DNA from: Comamonadaceae bacterium ALPHA2B
GTDB lineage: Bacteria > Pseudomonadota > Gammaproteobacteria > Burkholderiales > Burkholderiaceae_C
Direction of reading: 5' to 3'
Assembly: GCA_005503065.1 (NCBI GenBank)
Contig: SCOE01000009.1
Span: 62,001-126,000 of the forward strand
Length of the DNA: 64,000 nt
Part shown: in pieces, positions 8,259 to 17,889 of the stretch
Layout of the letters: each line of letters opens with the position of its first letter
How positions within the stretch are numbered: position 1 is the first letter of the stretch
Notes under the pieces: model-generated
Told to the model about the DNA's origin: nothing
The model's database searches: none
What the model saw: the letters and a program-made list of their open reading frames with translations, nothing else
Made by a program: the position numbers and the translations under genes

Positions 8259-9230
8259 ATGAACGCGTTGTACAAAATTCTCCTTTGCCTGCTGGCAACG
8301 GCCGGCTCCATCGTCTCCAAGCCGGCAGCGGCACAGGCCTGGCCGTCGAAACCGGTGCAGCTGATCGTGCCGCAGGGCGCGGGCGGCAGCACCGACGCGC
8401 TGGCGCGGCTGTTGGCCCCGCTGCTCGGCGAGCGTCTGGGGCAGACCGTGGTCATCGACAACCGCGCCGGCGCCGGCGGCGTGCTCGGCGTCAGCACGCT
8501 GGCCAAGGCGCCCGCCGACGGCTATACGCTGCTCTTCGGCTCGAGCACCACGGTGGCGGCCAACGCCTTCCTGTATGCCAGCTTCCCCATCGATCCGCTG
8601 AAGGACCTGGTGCCGCTGGCGCTGGCGGCCGACGCGCCCTTCGTCATCGTCGTTCCCGGGTCCTCGCCGAGCAAGTCGTTGCGCGAGCTGGTCGCCACGG
8701 CCAAGGCGTCGCCCGGCAAGCTCAACTACGGCTTCGGCACCAGTTCGGGCCTGCTGTGCATGGAACTGCTCAAGAGTGCCGCCGGCATCGACATCGCGAA
8801 GGTGCCCTACAAGGCTTCGGCGCAGGCGCTCACCGACCTGATCGGCGGCCAGCTCGACGTGGTCTGCGAACCCTTGTCGAGCAGCGCGCCCAACGCCAAG
8901 GCCGGCCGGCTGCGCATCCTGGCCGGCACCGGCGCGCAGCGCAGCTCGCTGGCGCCGGAAACCGAAACCGTCGGCGAGACAGGCGTCAAGGGCATGGCGT
9001 ACTCGGCCTGGGTGGGCTTCTTCGCACCGGCCGGCGTGCCCCGCGACATCAGCGCCAGGCTCGGCCGCGAAATGATGGCGATCCTCAGGGACCCGGCGGT
9101 GCAGGACAAGATGCGCTCCATCTCGTGGGAGCCCCGCCCCGGCGACGCCGAGGCGCTGGCTGAAATCCACCGTGCCGAGATGAAGGCCATTGCGGCCACC
9201 GTGAAGGCCGCCGGCATCAAGGCCGAATGA
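8259..9230 (+). CDS. Bug-family (TctC-like) periplasmic solute-binding protein 1
   Basis: A 323-residue protein with a Sec signal peptide ending near AAAQA at residues 22-26. It then has the family pattern WPSKPVQLIVPQGAGGSTD and APADGYTLLFGSS. A strong AGGAGGGACC precedes the ATG. Bug proteins bind carboxylates, amides or aromatic acids, either for tripartite TctABC transport or for sensing. No TctA or TctB gene is in this window, so the membrane partner is unknown. The next gene is a second Bug receptor. Confidence 0.9.
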   Translation: MNALYKILLCLLATAGSIVSKPAAAQAWPSKPVQLIVPQGAGGSTDALARLLAPLLGERLGQTVVIDNRAGAGGVLGVSTLAKAPADGYTLLFGSSTTVAANAFLYASFPIDPLKDLVPLALAADAPFVIVVPGSSPSKSLRELVATAKASPGKLNYGFGTSSGLLCMELLKSAAGIDIAKVPYKASAQALTDLIGGQLDVVCEPLSSSAPNAKAGRLRILAGTGAQRSSLAPETETVGETGVKGMAYSAWVGFFAPAGVPRDISARLGREMMAILRDPAVQDKMRSISWEPRPGDAEALAEIHRAEMKAIAATVKAAGIKAE

Positions 9231-9274
9231 TGGCCACGCCTTTGCAACCCGCCCCAGGATGGAGAAAGCGGCCG

Positions 9275-10246
9275 ATGAAGCGCATCCCTCGCCTGCCGCG
9301 CCGCCTGCTGCTCGCCGCGGCCCTGCTGCTGCCGCTGCTGGCCGGCGCCGCCGAGCCCTATCCGTCGCGGCCGATCCGCATGGTCGTGCCGTTCGGCGCC
9401 GGCGGCACCAGCGACGTGGTGGCACGGCTGCTCAGCGCCAAGCTCTCGGAATCGCTGAAGCAGACCGTCAACGTCGACCCCAAGCCCGGTGCCAACGGCA
9501 TCATCGGCACCGACATCGTGGCCAAGGCCACGCCCGACGGCTACACGCTGCTGCTCACCGTGGCCAGCGCGCAGACGCTGACCCCGGCGCTGTACAAGCT
9601 GCCCTTCGATCCGGTCAAGGACTTCGCGCCGATCTCGCTGGTGGCCAACCTGGGCGGCGTGTTCCTCGTCAATGCCAACGTGCCGGCGCGCACGATGCAG
9701 GAGTTTGTCGCCCAAGCGCGCACGCGTCCGGGGCGCTTCAGCTACGGCGCCGGCACGAGCCTGCTGCGCCTGATCGGCGAGCAGCTGAAGCAGGCCACTG
9801 GCGCCGACATCACGATGGTACCCTACAAGGGCACCGGTCCACAGATGGCGGCGGTGGTGGGCGGCGAGGTGGATGCGGTGGTCGACCCCTTCGTCGGCAT
9901 GGCCCACGTCAAGTCGGGCAAGGTGCGCCCGTTGGCCGTGCTGATGAACAAGCGCTCGGCGCTGCTGCCCGACGTGCCCACGCTCGAAGAGACCGGCATC
10001 AAGGGCATCGCGCTGGATTCCTGGGCCGCGGTGCTGGCGCCGGCGGGCACGCCGCCGGAGATCGTCAACAGGCTGTCGACGGAGATCGCGCGCATCGTCG
10101 CGCTGCCCGACGTGCGCGAGCGCCTGGCGGCCCTCAACTACGACCCGGTGGGCAGCACGCCGTCCGAGCTGGGCCGCACCATCGACGCCGAGATCGCCAA
10201 GTGGAAGCGCGTGGTCAAGGAAGCCAACTACAAGGCCGAGGACTGA
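9275..10246 (+). CDS. Bug-family (TctC-like) periplasmic solute-binding protein 2
   Basis: The ATG at 9275 follows GGATGGAGAAAG and gives a 323-residue protein with a clean signal peptide (MKRIPRLPRRLL, hydrophobic core, cut near AGAAEP). An earlier in-frame ATG at 9227 would add 16 residues before the signal and overlap the previous gene. Family motifs YPSRPIRMVVPFGAGGTSD and TPDGYTLLLT are present. It is related to the preceding receptor but divergent, suggesting two ligands. It is followed by thioesterase genes. Confidence 0.9.
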   Translation: MKRIPRLPRRLLLAAALLLPLLAGAAEPYPSRPIRMVVPFGAGGTSDVVARLLSAKLSESLKQTVNVDPKPGANGIIGTDIVAKATPDGYTLLLTVASAQTLTPALYKLPFDPVKDFAPISLVANLGGVFLVNANVPARTMQEFVAQARTRPGRFSYGAGTSLLRLIGEQLKQATGADITMVPYKGTGPQMAAVVGGEVDAVVDPFVGMAHVKSGKVRPLAVLMNKRSALLPDVPTLEETGIKGIALDSWAAVLAPAGTPPEIVNRLSTEIARIVALPDVRERLAALNYDPVGSTPSELGRTIDAEIAKWKRVVKEANYKAED

Positions 10247-10275
10247 ACCCTCCTCCCGCGCCCCGGAGCCTGCCC

Positions 10276-10704
10276 TTGTTCATCGAAACCCACCTCGGTC
10301 GCGTGTCGCCGCTGGAGTGCGACCAGCTCGGCCACATGAACGTGCAGTTCTACGTCGCCAAGGTCTCCGACGCGGCATGGCACGTGATGGCGTCCATCGG
10401 CCTCACGCCCGCCTACATCCGCGAGCGGCGCCGCGCGCCTGCGGCGGTGAAGCAAGAGGTGCTGTACCTGAAGGAACTGCTGGCCGGCGACCTGGTGCGC
10501 ATGGAAAGCGGCGTGCTCGAGGTGAGCGAGCGCAAGATCACCTTCTTCCACCGCCTGAGCAACGTCGAGACCGGCCAGCTGGCGATGAAGAGCAAGGTCT
10601 ACACGGTGATGATGGATCTCGACGCGCGCCGTTCCACCACGATCGATGCCGTGGTGCTGGGGCGCGCACGCGAGCGCTTGCTGCCTGCGGGGAGCGACGC
10701 ATGA
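10276..10704 (+). CDS. 4HBT-type acyl-CoA thioesterase with TTG start
   Basis: This 142-residue single hotdog protein has the 4-hydroxybenzoyl-CoA-thioesterase-like motif CDQLGHMNVQFYVAKVSDA near the N-terminus. The start is TTG at 10276, with GGAG seven bases upstream; the first ATG comes only inside the motif. It ends in a four-base ATGA overlap with the next gene, whose N-terminal half is clearly paralogous. It probably hydrolyses an acyl-CoA, to recover CoA or release a stalled intermediate. Confidence 0.8.
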   Translation: MFIETHLGRVSPLECDQLGHMNVQFYVAKVSDAAWHVMASIGLTPAYIRERRRAPAAVKQEVLYLKELLAGDLVRMESGVLEVSERKITFFHRLSNVETGQLAMKSKVYTVMMDLDARRSTTIDAVVLGRARERLLPAGSDA

Positions 10705-11624
10705 CGGCCGTGGAAGAACCCGGCGCCGAACGCGTCTTCGTCACCGGCCGCGGCGCGGTGAACATGGCCGACTGCGACCAGTGGGGCCACATGAACGTGC
10801 AGTTCTACCTGGCGCGCGCCAGCGACGCGCAGGCCCACCTCGCCGCGCGCCTGGGGCTCGCGCCGCGGCGGTTGCGCGCCGATCAGTTGGCCTTGCGGCC
10901 GCTCACCGACCGAACGCTCTTCAAGCGCGAGCTGCACGGCGGCGGCATCCATGCCATCCGCTCCGGCATCCGCGCCGTGCACGACGACGGCACGATCGAC
11001 ATCGCCAGCCGCATGACGAACCTGGGCACCGGCGTCGAATCGGCGGCGTTCGAGACGCGGCTGCGCCTGGTGGGCGCCGACGACAGCACGCGGCCGTGGC
11101 CCGCCGACGTGCTGGCGGCGGCGCGCGCGCACGCCGGCGAGCTGCCCGAGATGCCTGCGCCGGCGCCGATGGCCGCGCTCCTCCCGCCGGGCCCGCCGCC
11201 GCTCGACCGGCTGCTGCTCACCTACCGCGGCTCGATCGAACCCTGGGACTGCGACGCCGACGGCGTGGCGCCGCCGCGCGCGCACATCGCGCGCTTCAAC
11301 GACGCCATCACGCACCTCTTTCGCGCGATGCAGTTGGACCGCAAGGCGCTGCTGGCCGCCGGCACCGGATCGGCGGCGCTCGACTACGACATCACTTACC
11401 ACCGCGCGCTGCGCGCCGGCACCGGGGTGGAAGTGCGCAGCGGCGTCCTCGCGGCGGGCGAGAAGCTCTATCACATCGTCCACCACGTGGTCGACTCGAA
11501 CGACGGCAGCCTGTACACGACGATCGTCGTCGTCGCTCTGTTCTTCGACCTAAAACAACGCAAGTCGGTGCCGATGCCGGGGGCCGTCCGCGCCGCAGCC
11601 GAGCGCCTCATCGTCCATGCCTGA
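10701..11624 (+). CDS. Double-hotdog thioesterase family protein
   Basis: The product has 307 residues with two hotdog domains. The first carries CDQWGHMNVQFYLARASDA at about residues 26-44, matching the preceding thioesterase. The second contains WDCDADGVAPPRAHIARFND near residue 185. This arrangement resembles an internally duplicated 4HBT protein. The ATG overlaps the upstream stop, and its own end overlaps the next CoA-transferase by eight bases, so the three genes are translationally coupled. A CoA-thioester hydrolase role is inferred from fold and context. Confidence 0.8.
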   Translation: MTAVEEPGAERVFVTGRGAVNMADCDQWGHMNVQFYLARASDAQAHLAARLGLAPRRLRADQLALRPLTDRTLFKRELHGGGIHAIRSGIRAVHDDGTIDIASRMTNLGTGVESAAFETRLRLVGADDSTRPWPADVLAAARAHAGELPEMPAPAPMAALLPPGPPPLDRLLLTYRGSIEPWDCDADGVAPPRAHIARFNDAITHLFRAMQLDRKALLAAGTGSAALDYDITYHRALRAGTGVEVRSGVLAAGEKLYHIVHHVVDSNDGSLYTTIVVVALFFDLKQRKSVPMPGAVRAAAERLIVHA

Positions 11625-12855
11625 ACCCACCGCACCCACCCCCACGGCAGCCGGGACGCCGCCGCCGCGCGCGCTGGCCGGCCTGCGCGTGCTGGATCTC
11701 TCGCGCGTGCTCGCCGGCCCGCTGTGCGCGCAGATGCTGGCCGACCACGGCGCCGCGGTGATCAAGGTCGAGCCGCCCGAAGGCGACGAGGCACGCCGCA
11801 TCGGCCCACCGCTGGACGAGCGCGGTGAGTGCGCCTACTTTGCGGCGCTCAACCGCGGCAAGCGGTCGATCGCGCTCGACCTGTCGCGCGCCGACGGTCG
11901 CGCCGTGCTCGGGCGGCTGCTCGACGAGGCCGACGTGCTGATCGAGAACTTCCTGCCCGGCACGATGGAGAAGTGGGGCCTGGGCTACGAGACCACGCTC
12001 GCCGCCCGCCACCCGCGGCTCATTTACTGCAACGTCAGCGGCTTCGGCGCCGACGGGCCGCTGGGCGGCCTGCCGGGCTACGACGCCGTCGCGCAGGCCA
12101 TCTCCGGGCTGATGAGCATCAACGGCACGCCCGAGTCGGGCCCGGTGCGGCTGGGCGTGCCGGTGGTGGACTACCTCACCGGCTACAACGCGATGGTCGG
12201 CGTGCTGCTGGCCCTGGCCGCACGCGCGCATACGGGCGCCGGCCAGCGGGTGGAAGCCACGCTGTTCGACACCGGCCTGGCGCTGCTGTTGGCGCCGCAT
12301 GCCTCGAACTGGTTCTACTCCGGGCGGATCCCGCAGCGCATGGGCAGCTCGCATCCGAACATCGTGCCCTACGACTGCTACGCGGCGGCGGACGGGCCGA
12401 TCTTCCTGGGTGTCGTCAACAACGGCCAGTTCGCCCGGCTGTGCGAATGCGTGCAGCGTCCCGACCTCGCGTCCGACCCCCGTTTCGCCGACCCCGTCAG
12501 ACGCCGCGAGCACCGCGACGTGCTGCGCGCCGAGCTCGAACGCACGCTGGCACGCTACCCCGCCGCCGAGCTGTGCGACACGCTGATGCGCCGCGGCGTG
12601 CCCGCCGGCGTGGTGAACAACGTCGAGCAGGCGCTGACGCACCCGCACGCCCTGCACCGCGAAATGGTGGTGCAGGCCGACGGGCACCGCCACATCGGCG
12701 TGCCGGTCAAGCTGAGCGCGACGCCGGGCCGCGTGGCGAGCCTGCCGCCGCGGCTGAGCGAGCATGCCGACGGCATCCTAGCCGAACTGGGCCTGAGCAC
12801 GGCCGAACGCGAGACGCTCTACCGCGAGGGCACCGTGGCCCCCCCGCCGGCGTAG
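11617..12855 (+). CDS. Class III (CaiB/BaiF) CoA-transferase
   Basis: A 412-residue protein with RVLDLSRVLAGPL near residue 24, typical LNRGKRSIALDL, and the nucleophile Asp156 in LPGYDAVAQAISG. It is a canonical family member and differs from the ALDD-type enzymes at 6127 and 37015. It transfers CoA to a carboxylic acid. It is last in the operon with Bug receptors and thioesterases, which suggests uptake of an acid followed by CoA activation. Confidence 0.9.
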   Translation: MPEPTAPTPTAAGTPPPRALAGLRVLDLSRVLAGPLCAQMLADHGAAVIKVEPPEGDEARRIGPPLDERGECAYFAALNRGKRSIALDLSRADGRAVLGRLLDEADVLIENFLPGTMEKWGLGYETTLAARHPRLIYCNVSGFGADGPLGGLPGYDAVAQAISGLMSINGTPESGPVRLGVPVVDYLTGYNAMVGVLLALAARAHTGAGQRVEATLFDTGLALLLAPHASNWFYSGRIPQRMGSSHPNIVPYDCYAAADGPIFLGVVNNGQFARLCECVQRPDLASDPRFADPVRRREHRDVLRAELERTLARYPAAELCDTLMRRGVPAGVVNNVEQALTHPHALHREMVVQADGHRHIGVPVKLSATPGRVASLPPRLSEHADGILAELGLSTAERETLYREGTVAPPPA

Positions 12856-12862
12856 CGCCGGC
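12846..12862. terminator. GC-rich hairpin spanning the stop codon of the CoA-transferase
   Basis: GCCGGCG at 12846-12852 pairs with CGCCGGC at 12856-12862 around the TAG stop as loop. It lies between convergent genes. There is no T-tract, so the terminator role is only suggestive. Confidence 0.3.
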
Positions 12863-12883
12863 GCACACACTCGACCGACGGCC

Positions 12884-13957
12884 TCAGCGGCGGTACCAGG
12901 CCACGCCGTCGGCGTCGAACTCGCGCCGCAGCTCGCCGCGGTTGAGCAGGTAGTTCAGACTGGCCATGCTCTCGCCGCTGGCCAGGCCGAGCTGCATGCT
13001 GCCCTCGGCGGGGTCGATGGCGCGTGCGAACAGCGCACCGAACACGTCGATCACGCGCCTGGGCTGGTCCAGCGTCTTCAGCAGCCGCGCCAGCGAGCGG
13101 TGGTGCCCCTGGGCCAGGTAGTCCAGCCGCGCATGCAGGCCGCGGAAGGGCTCGTTGTGCGCCGGCAGCACCAGCACGTCGTCCGGTACCTCGGCCTTGA
13201 TCTTCTCGATCGACGCCAGCCAGTCGGACATCGGATCGGCCTCAGGCTCGGTGGGATACACCGACACGTTCGACGAGATGCGCGGCAGCACCTGGTCGCC
13301 GCTGATCAGCAGCTTCAACTCAGGGCAATGCAGGCAGGCGTGCTCGGGCGAGTGGCCGTTGCCGACGACGATGCGCCAGTCATGCTCGCCGATGCGCAGC
13401 GTCTCGCCGTCGCGGATACGGCGGTAGCTGTCGGGCAGCGCGTGAATGAACTGGCCGAACTTGCCGAAGCGGGCGCGGTAGTCTTCGATCGCGGCTTCGC
13501 CCCAGCCGGCGCGACGGTAGAAGCGGATCGCGTCGGTTGGGGCCTCGCGGCCGGTGTCGGCCGCCAGCACGCGGCAGTTCAGGTACTCCGTCTTGGTCAT
13601 CCACAGCTGGCAGTCGAACTTCCGAGTCAGCCAGCCGGCCATGCCGACATGGTCGGGATGCATGTGGGTGACGAAGACGCGGCCGATCCGCCGGCCGTCG
13701 TCGCCCGCGGCCAGCAGTTGCCGCCAGGCGGCCAGCGTCTCGTCGGTGCGCATGCCGGTGTCCACCACCGCCCAGCTGTCGCCATCCTCGATCGCCCACA
13801 GGTTGATGTGGTTCAGCTGCATCGGCATGGGCATGCGGAGCCACATCACGCCGGGTGCCACCGACAGCGCAACGCCGGGCGCGGGCGGCGACTCGAAGGG
13901 GTAGACGAGCGTCGGTCTGGCGTTGGCGGTGGCTGGGGCAGAGGAGGATGTGCTCAT
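12884..13957 (-). CDS. MBL-fold metallo-hydrolase
   Basis: The start taken is the ATG at 13957, giving 357 residues; a longer frame to 14089 lacks homology. The metal-binding motif THMHPDH is at residues 97-103, with further ligands likely in NGHSPEHACLH and SGDQVLP. The fold is that of glyoxalase-II-like hydrolases, and such proteins near acyl-CoA genes often act on thioesters or lactones. Substrate unknown. It lies downstream of the acyl-CoA ligase gene on the same strand across a 160-bp gap with no obvious terminator. Confidence 0.85.
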   Translation of the reverse strand: MSTSSSAPATANARPTLVYPFESPPAPGVALSVAPGVMWLRMPMPMQLNHINLWAIEDGDSWAVVDTGMRTDETLAAWRQLLAAGDDGRRIGRVFVTHMHPDHVGMAGWLTRKFDCQLWMTKTEYLNCRVLAADTGREAPTDAIRFYRRAGWGEAAIEDYRARFGKFGQFIHALPDSYRRIRDGETLRIGEHDWRIVVGNGHSPEHACLHCPELKLLISGDQVLPRISSNVSVYPTEPEADPMSDWLASIEKIKAEVPDDVLVLPAHNEPFRGLHARLDYLAQGHHRSLARLLKTLDQPRRVIDVFGALFARAIDPAEGSMQLGLASGESMASLNYLLNRGELRREFDADGVAWYRR

Positions 13958-14118
13958 GGTCTCGTGGGTGGAAGTCGAAGCGGGTTGCGCGGCGTCCGCA
14001 CTGGCCGCTAGATCCTGTCGTTCGTGATCACTCCGGTACTCCTCCAGGTGCCCGGAAACGCACCTGCGGCTTCGTCGCGCGCGGTGCACCCCCGAACGAC
14101 CGGACGTCGGTCAACGGT

Positions 14119-15720
14119 TCATGAAGCGGTCGCGTTCGCATTGGCGTACTCCGCCTTCAACTCGCGCTTGAGCAGCTTGTTGGCCGCGCTGATCGGCATC
14201 GAGGTGCGGAAGAACACCCGCTTGGGCGTCTTGAAACCGGCGAGCTTGTCGCGGCAGTGGGCGACGAGCTCGGCCTCTTCCACCTGCACCCCCGGACGCA
14301 AGATGACCGCAGCCGTGACCGATTCGCCCCAGCGCTCGTCGGGCAGCCCGAACACCGCGCACTGCAGCACCGCCGGGTGGGTGCCGAGCACGCTCTCCAC
14401 CTCCTGGCAGTAGACGTTCTCGCCGCCGCTCTTGATCATGTCCTTCTTGCGATCGGCGAAGTAGTAGTTGCCCGCCTCGTCGCGGAACAGCACGTCGCCG
14501 GTGCGGAACCAGCCGCCGCGCAGCGCGCGCGCGTTGGCTTCGTCGTTCTTGTAGTAGCCCTTCATGACGATCGGCCCGCGCACGATCTGTTCGCCGGCCA
14601 CGCCGGGCGGCACGTCGCGATCGTCGTCGTCGACCAGGCGCACGTCGGCACCGAACGCAGTGAGCGTGCCGACCCAGCGCCCGTCGCCGTTGGGCATCTC
14701 GGCCCAGCTGCGCACGCTGCCCGTGGTGTAGGCCGCCGCGGTCGATTCGGTCATGCCCTGCACCGAGTGCAGCCGCGCGTGCGGCGCCGCCTCCATCCAG
14801 CCGTCGACCATGGCCTTGGGGATCGTCGAGGCCCAGCTCATCAGCTTGCGCATGCTGTCCAGGCGGCGGGTGCGGAAGTTCGGGCAGGCCACCATCGCCA
14901 CGTACAGCGTGGGCGGCAATGCCGTGCTCGTGATCTGATGTCGCTCGATGAGATCGATCATCTGCGGCGGCTGGGGTGTCTGTGTCATGACGATCGTCAT
15001 CTGGTTCGTCAGGCATAGCGTGGAGAGCAGGAAAGCCGCAGTGTGGATCAACGGGATGCTGAGCAGGAAGACCTCGCTGCGGTCGAAGCCCGCATTCAGC
15101 ATCCAGCTCAGGTGCGCCGCGTGGTAATTGGCATGCGTCGTCAGCACGCCCTTGGGCGCGGACTCGGTGCCGCTGGTGAACAGCATCGTGGCCACGTCGT
15201 CGCTGTCGATCAGCACCTGCGGCTCGTCGTCGGGCCCCTGCAGCAGTTCGGCAAAGGCCATGAAGCCGGCCGGCGCCGTCTTGCCGAACTGCACGAACTG
15301 CCGAACGCCCGTCATCCGGTCGATCACCGAGGCGAGGTTGCCCAGCAGCGCGTCTTCGACGAAGAACCACTTCGCTTCGGAGAACTCGACCAGGTGGCGC
15401 ACATCGGCCGGCTGCAGCATGAAGTTGATCGGCACGAACCACGCACCGATGCGGTTTGCCGCGTAGCCCAGCACCAGGAACTCCACGCTGTTGCGGGACA
15501 TCGCGGCGAGCTTGTCGCCCTTGGCGACGCCACGCCGCATGAGGTTGTTGGCCACCACGTTGGCCATGCGGTCCAGCGAGGCGTAGCTGACCTCGCTGTG
15601 CTCGCCTTGCGCGGTGTAGAAGTGGATCGCGGTCTTGTCGCCGACGCCGCGGGCAGAACGCCGCAGACTGTCGCCCAGGTTCTGCCGGTGCAGCAGGTTC
15701 ATCTCAAGGTCTGTCACCAT
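14119..15720 (-). CDS. AMP-dependent acyl-CoA ligase
   Basis: This ANL-superfamily protein has 533 residues. The start ATG at 15720 follows AAAGGAGACGAG; the longer open frame upstream is a shadow. Motifs present are the phosphate-binding loop FTSGTESAPKG, the adenylation motif QGMTESTA, ADRKKDMIKSGGENVY, and the C-terminal Lys region ANKLLKREL. The loop has ESA where most relatives have TGx. It forms an acyl-adenylate and then an acyl-CoA. It follows an ACAD gene on the same strand. Specificity unknown. Confidence 0.9.
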   Translation of the reverse strand: MVTDLEMNLLHRQNLGDSLRRSARGVGDKTAIHFYTAQGEHSEVSYASLDRMANVVANNLMRRGVAKGDKLAAMSRNSVEFLVLGYAANRIGAWFVPINFMLQPADVRHLVEFSEAKWFFVEDALLGNLASVIDRMTGVRQFVQFGKTAPAGFMAFAELLQGPDDEPQVLIDSDDVATMLFTSGTESAPKGVLTTHANYHAAHLSWMLNAGFDRSEVFLLSIPLIHTAAFLLSTLCLTNQMTIVMTQTPQPPQMIDLIERHQITSTALPPTLYVAMVACPNFRTRRLDSMRKLMSWASTIPKAMVDGWMEAAPHARLHSVQGMTESTAAAYTTGSVRSWAEMPNGDGRWVGTLTAFGADVRLVDDDDRDVPPGVAGEQIVRGPIVMKGYYKNDEANARALRGGWFRTGDVLFRDEAGNYYFADRKKDMIKSGGENVYCQEVESVLGTHPAVLQCAVFGLPDERWGESVTAAVILRPGVQVEEAELVAHCRDKLAGFKTPKRVFFRTSMPISAANKLLKRELKAEYANANATAS

Positions 15721-15772
15721 GGTCTCGTCTCCTTTCGCTGATGAAACTCGGGGGCGGTGACGGTCTGCTTCT

Positions 15773-16945
15773 TCAGCCGCGCCGCTGGTCGAACGCGCGC
15801 CCGTACACCATCGACGCGATGGTGTTGCGCAGGATCTCGGTGGTGCCGCCGCCGAGCGCGAAGCCGCGCGAGTCGCGCACCATGCGCTCCAGCGGCAGCG
15901 CGCGAGTGAAGCCAGCGTGGCCGTGGATCTGCAGCGCCTCGTTCGTGACGCGCTGCACCATCTCGTTGGCGTAAAGCTTGGCCATCGCCGCTTCCAGCGG
16001 GTCGGGAAAGCCGTCCACCAGGTGGGTGGCGGCACGGTAGATCATCAGCCGCGCGGCGTGGATCTGCACCGCCATGTCGGCAATCTTCCACTGCAGTCCC
16101 TGGAACTCGCAGATCGGGCGACCGAACTGCTCGCGCTGCTGCGAGTAAGCCTTGGCGGCTTCATAGGCGGCCTGCGCCACGCCCAGGCACATGGCGGCGT
16201 TGCCCACGCGCTCGGGGCCAAACGAACTCATCAGGCGCTTGAAGCTGCGCGTGGAGTTCGGGTCGCCTTCCATGATGACGTTGGCACGCGGCACGCGGCA
16301 GCGGTCGAAGAACAGCTCGACTTCGGGCATGCCGCGCCCGCCCATCTTTCGCTCGGGGTGGCCGACCTCGAAGCCCGGGGTGCCGCGCTCGACCACCAGC
16401 GCGCCGATGCCCTTGGGCCCGTGCGTCTTGCCCCAGCGCGCGAACACGAAGACGTGCGTGGCCAGGTGGCCGCCGGTGCAATAAGCCTTCTGCCCGTGCA
16501 GCAAGACGTGGTCGCCGTTGGGCGTGGCCGAGGTCACCATGTCGGTCATCGCCGAGCCGGCGCCAGGCTCGCTGATGCCGATGGCGAAGCTGTGCTCGCC
16601 GCTGACGCAGCCGGGCAGCCAGCGCTGCTTCTGCGCGTCGCTGGCCATGATGGCAATGGCGCGCGACGGCCCGTTGATGGCGATCTGCGCCACCAGCGCG
16701 GTGTTGAAGCACACGCGCGCCACTTCCTCCAGCAGGATGGTGCCCTGGATCACCGGCGCGCCCGAGCCGCCGTAGGCCTCGGGGATGACCATGCCGAGGT
16801 AGCCGAGCCTGGCGAGCAGGTCGCGGTTCTCGGTTGGGAACTCTTCCTTCTCGTCCCAGTACGCGGCCTTGGCGGCGAAGGCGCGCTCGGCGGTCTTGCG
16901 GATGTCCTGGCGGAAGGCTTCGAGGTCGGGGTCGAGCTGGAACAT
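15773..16945 (-). CDS. Acyl-CoA dehydrogenase
   Basis: The chosen ATG at 16945, preceded by CGGAAG, gives 390 residues; an upstream TTG overlapping the previous stop is less likely. The flavin motif is IGISEPGAGSAMTD, and the C-terminal LGGGTTEILRNTI has Gly at the medium-chain catalytic Glu site. The Glu in FGPERVGNAA is the likely base, as in isovaleryl-CoA dehydrogenase. It lies in a minus-strand run after a crotonase and before an acyl-CoA ligase. Confidence 0.9.
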   Translation of the reverse strand: MFQLDPDLEAFRQDIRKTAERAFAAKAAYWDEKEEFPTENRDLLARLGYLGMVIPEAYGGSGAPVIQGTILLEEVARVCFNTALVAQIAINGPSRAIAIMASDAQKQRWLPGCVSGEHSFAIGISEPGAGSAMTDMVTSATPNGDHVLLHGQKAYCTGGHLATHVFVFARWGKTHGPKGIGALVVERGTPGFEVGHPERKMGGRGMPEVELFFDRCRVPRANVIMEGDPNSTRSFKRLMSSFGPERVGNAAMCLGVAQAAYEAAKAYSQQREQFGRPICEFQGLQWKIADMAVQIHAARLMIYRAATHLVDGFPDPLEAAMAKLYANEMVQRVTNEALQIHGHAGFTRALPLERMVRDSRGFALGGGTTEILRNTIASMVYGRAFDQRRG

Positions 16946-16965
16946 GGGCGTCTTCCGTGATGGGG

Positions 16966-17736
16966 TCAATGGCCGACGAAGTTGGCCTTGCGCTTTGCCA
17001 GGAAGGCCGCCACGCCCTCCTTGCGGTCGTCGCTCTGCAGCACCAGGCCCTGCACGTGCGCCTCAAGGTCGAGAAAGGCTTCCAGGCTCGGCTGCATCGA
17101 GGCGCGGAACATGCGCTTGCCCATCGCCAGCGCGAAGGTGGCCGATTCGGCGAGTTCGCGCGCGAGATCGAGCGCGCGCGCATCGAGCTGGTCGTCGGCC
17201 AGCACCTCGTTGACCATGCCGAGCGCGCACGCCTCGGCCGCCGGCACCTTGCGCGCGCTCATCATCAGCTCGCGCGCGCGCAGCACACCGATGTACTGCG
17301 TCAGGAAGTAGGCCGCCGCGCCATCGGGCGCCAGACCGATCTTCTTGAACACGAGGCTGAAGCTCGCGTTCTCCGAGGCGAGGATCAGGTCACAGGCCAG
17401 GGCGAGGCTCCAGCCCACGCCCACCGCGGCGCCCCGCACCGCGGCGATCACCGGCTTGTCCATGTTCGCCAGGCCCGCGATGACGCGGTGCGCGCGCTGG
17501 ATGCGCTGGCGGCCCGACAGCACGTCCAGGCCCTTCATCGTGCCCACGTCGGCGCCGGCGCAGAACGCGCGGCCCTCGCCGCACAGCAGCACGGCGCGCA
17601 CGCCGCGGTCCTGCTGCAACGTGGTGGTGGCCTCGGCGAGCTGCTCCATCATCTCCGGCGTCAGCGCGTTCAGCCGCTCGGGCCGGGCCAGGGTGACGAG
17701 GGCGAGCGCGCCCTCGCGTTCGACGCGGACGGTCAT
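16966..17736 (-). CDS. Enoyl-CoA isomerase/hydratase (PaaG-like crotonase)
   Basis: A 256-residue crotonase with GRAFCAGADV and the oxyanion segment GAAVGVGWSLALACDL. The first hydratase Glu is Ser and the second is Phe. However, IGLAPDGAAAYFL carries an Asp at the place used by PaaG-type isomerases. Double-bond isomerisation of an enoyl-CoA is therefore more likely than hydration. GGAGCACCCG precedes the ATG. A 153-bp gap separates it from the upstream ACAD gene; nothing is recognisable in that gap. Confidence 0.85.
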   Translation of the reverse strand: MTVRVEREGALALVTLARPERLNALTPEMMEQLAEATTTLQQDRGVRAVLLCGEGRAFCAGADVGTMKGLDVLSGRQRIQRAHRVIAGLANMDKPVIAAVRGAAVGVGWSLALACDLILASENASFSLVFKKIGLAPDGAAAYFLTQYIGVLRARELMMSARKVPAAEACALGMVNEVLADDQLDARALDLARELAESATFALAMGKRMFRASMQPSLEAFLDLEAHVQGLVLQSDDRKEGVAAFLAKRKANFVGH

Positions 17737-17889
17737 CGGGTGCTCCTGCTGCGGCTGTCGACCATGTGGCTGGCGGCGGTGCTCTGCATCGGTGCGGTGC
17801 CACCGGCGGGTCGGCGCATGCGCGCGTGGCGCCGCTGGCCTTGCTCGTCGTTCCGGTCGAACCCCATGCGCCGCTTCTCACTCGGGCTG

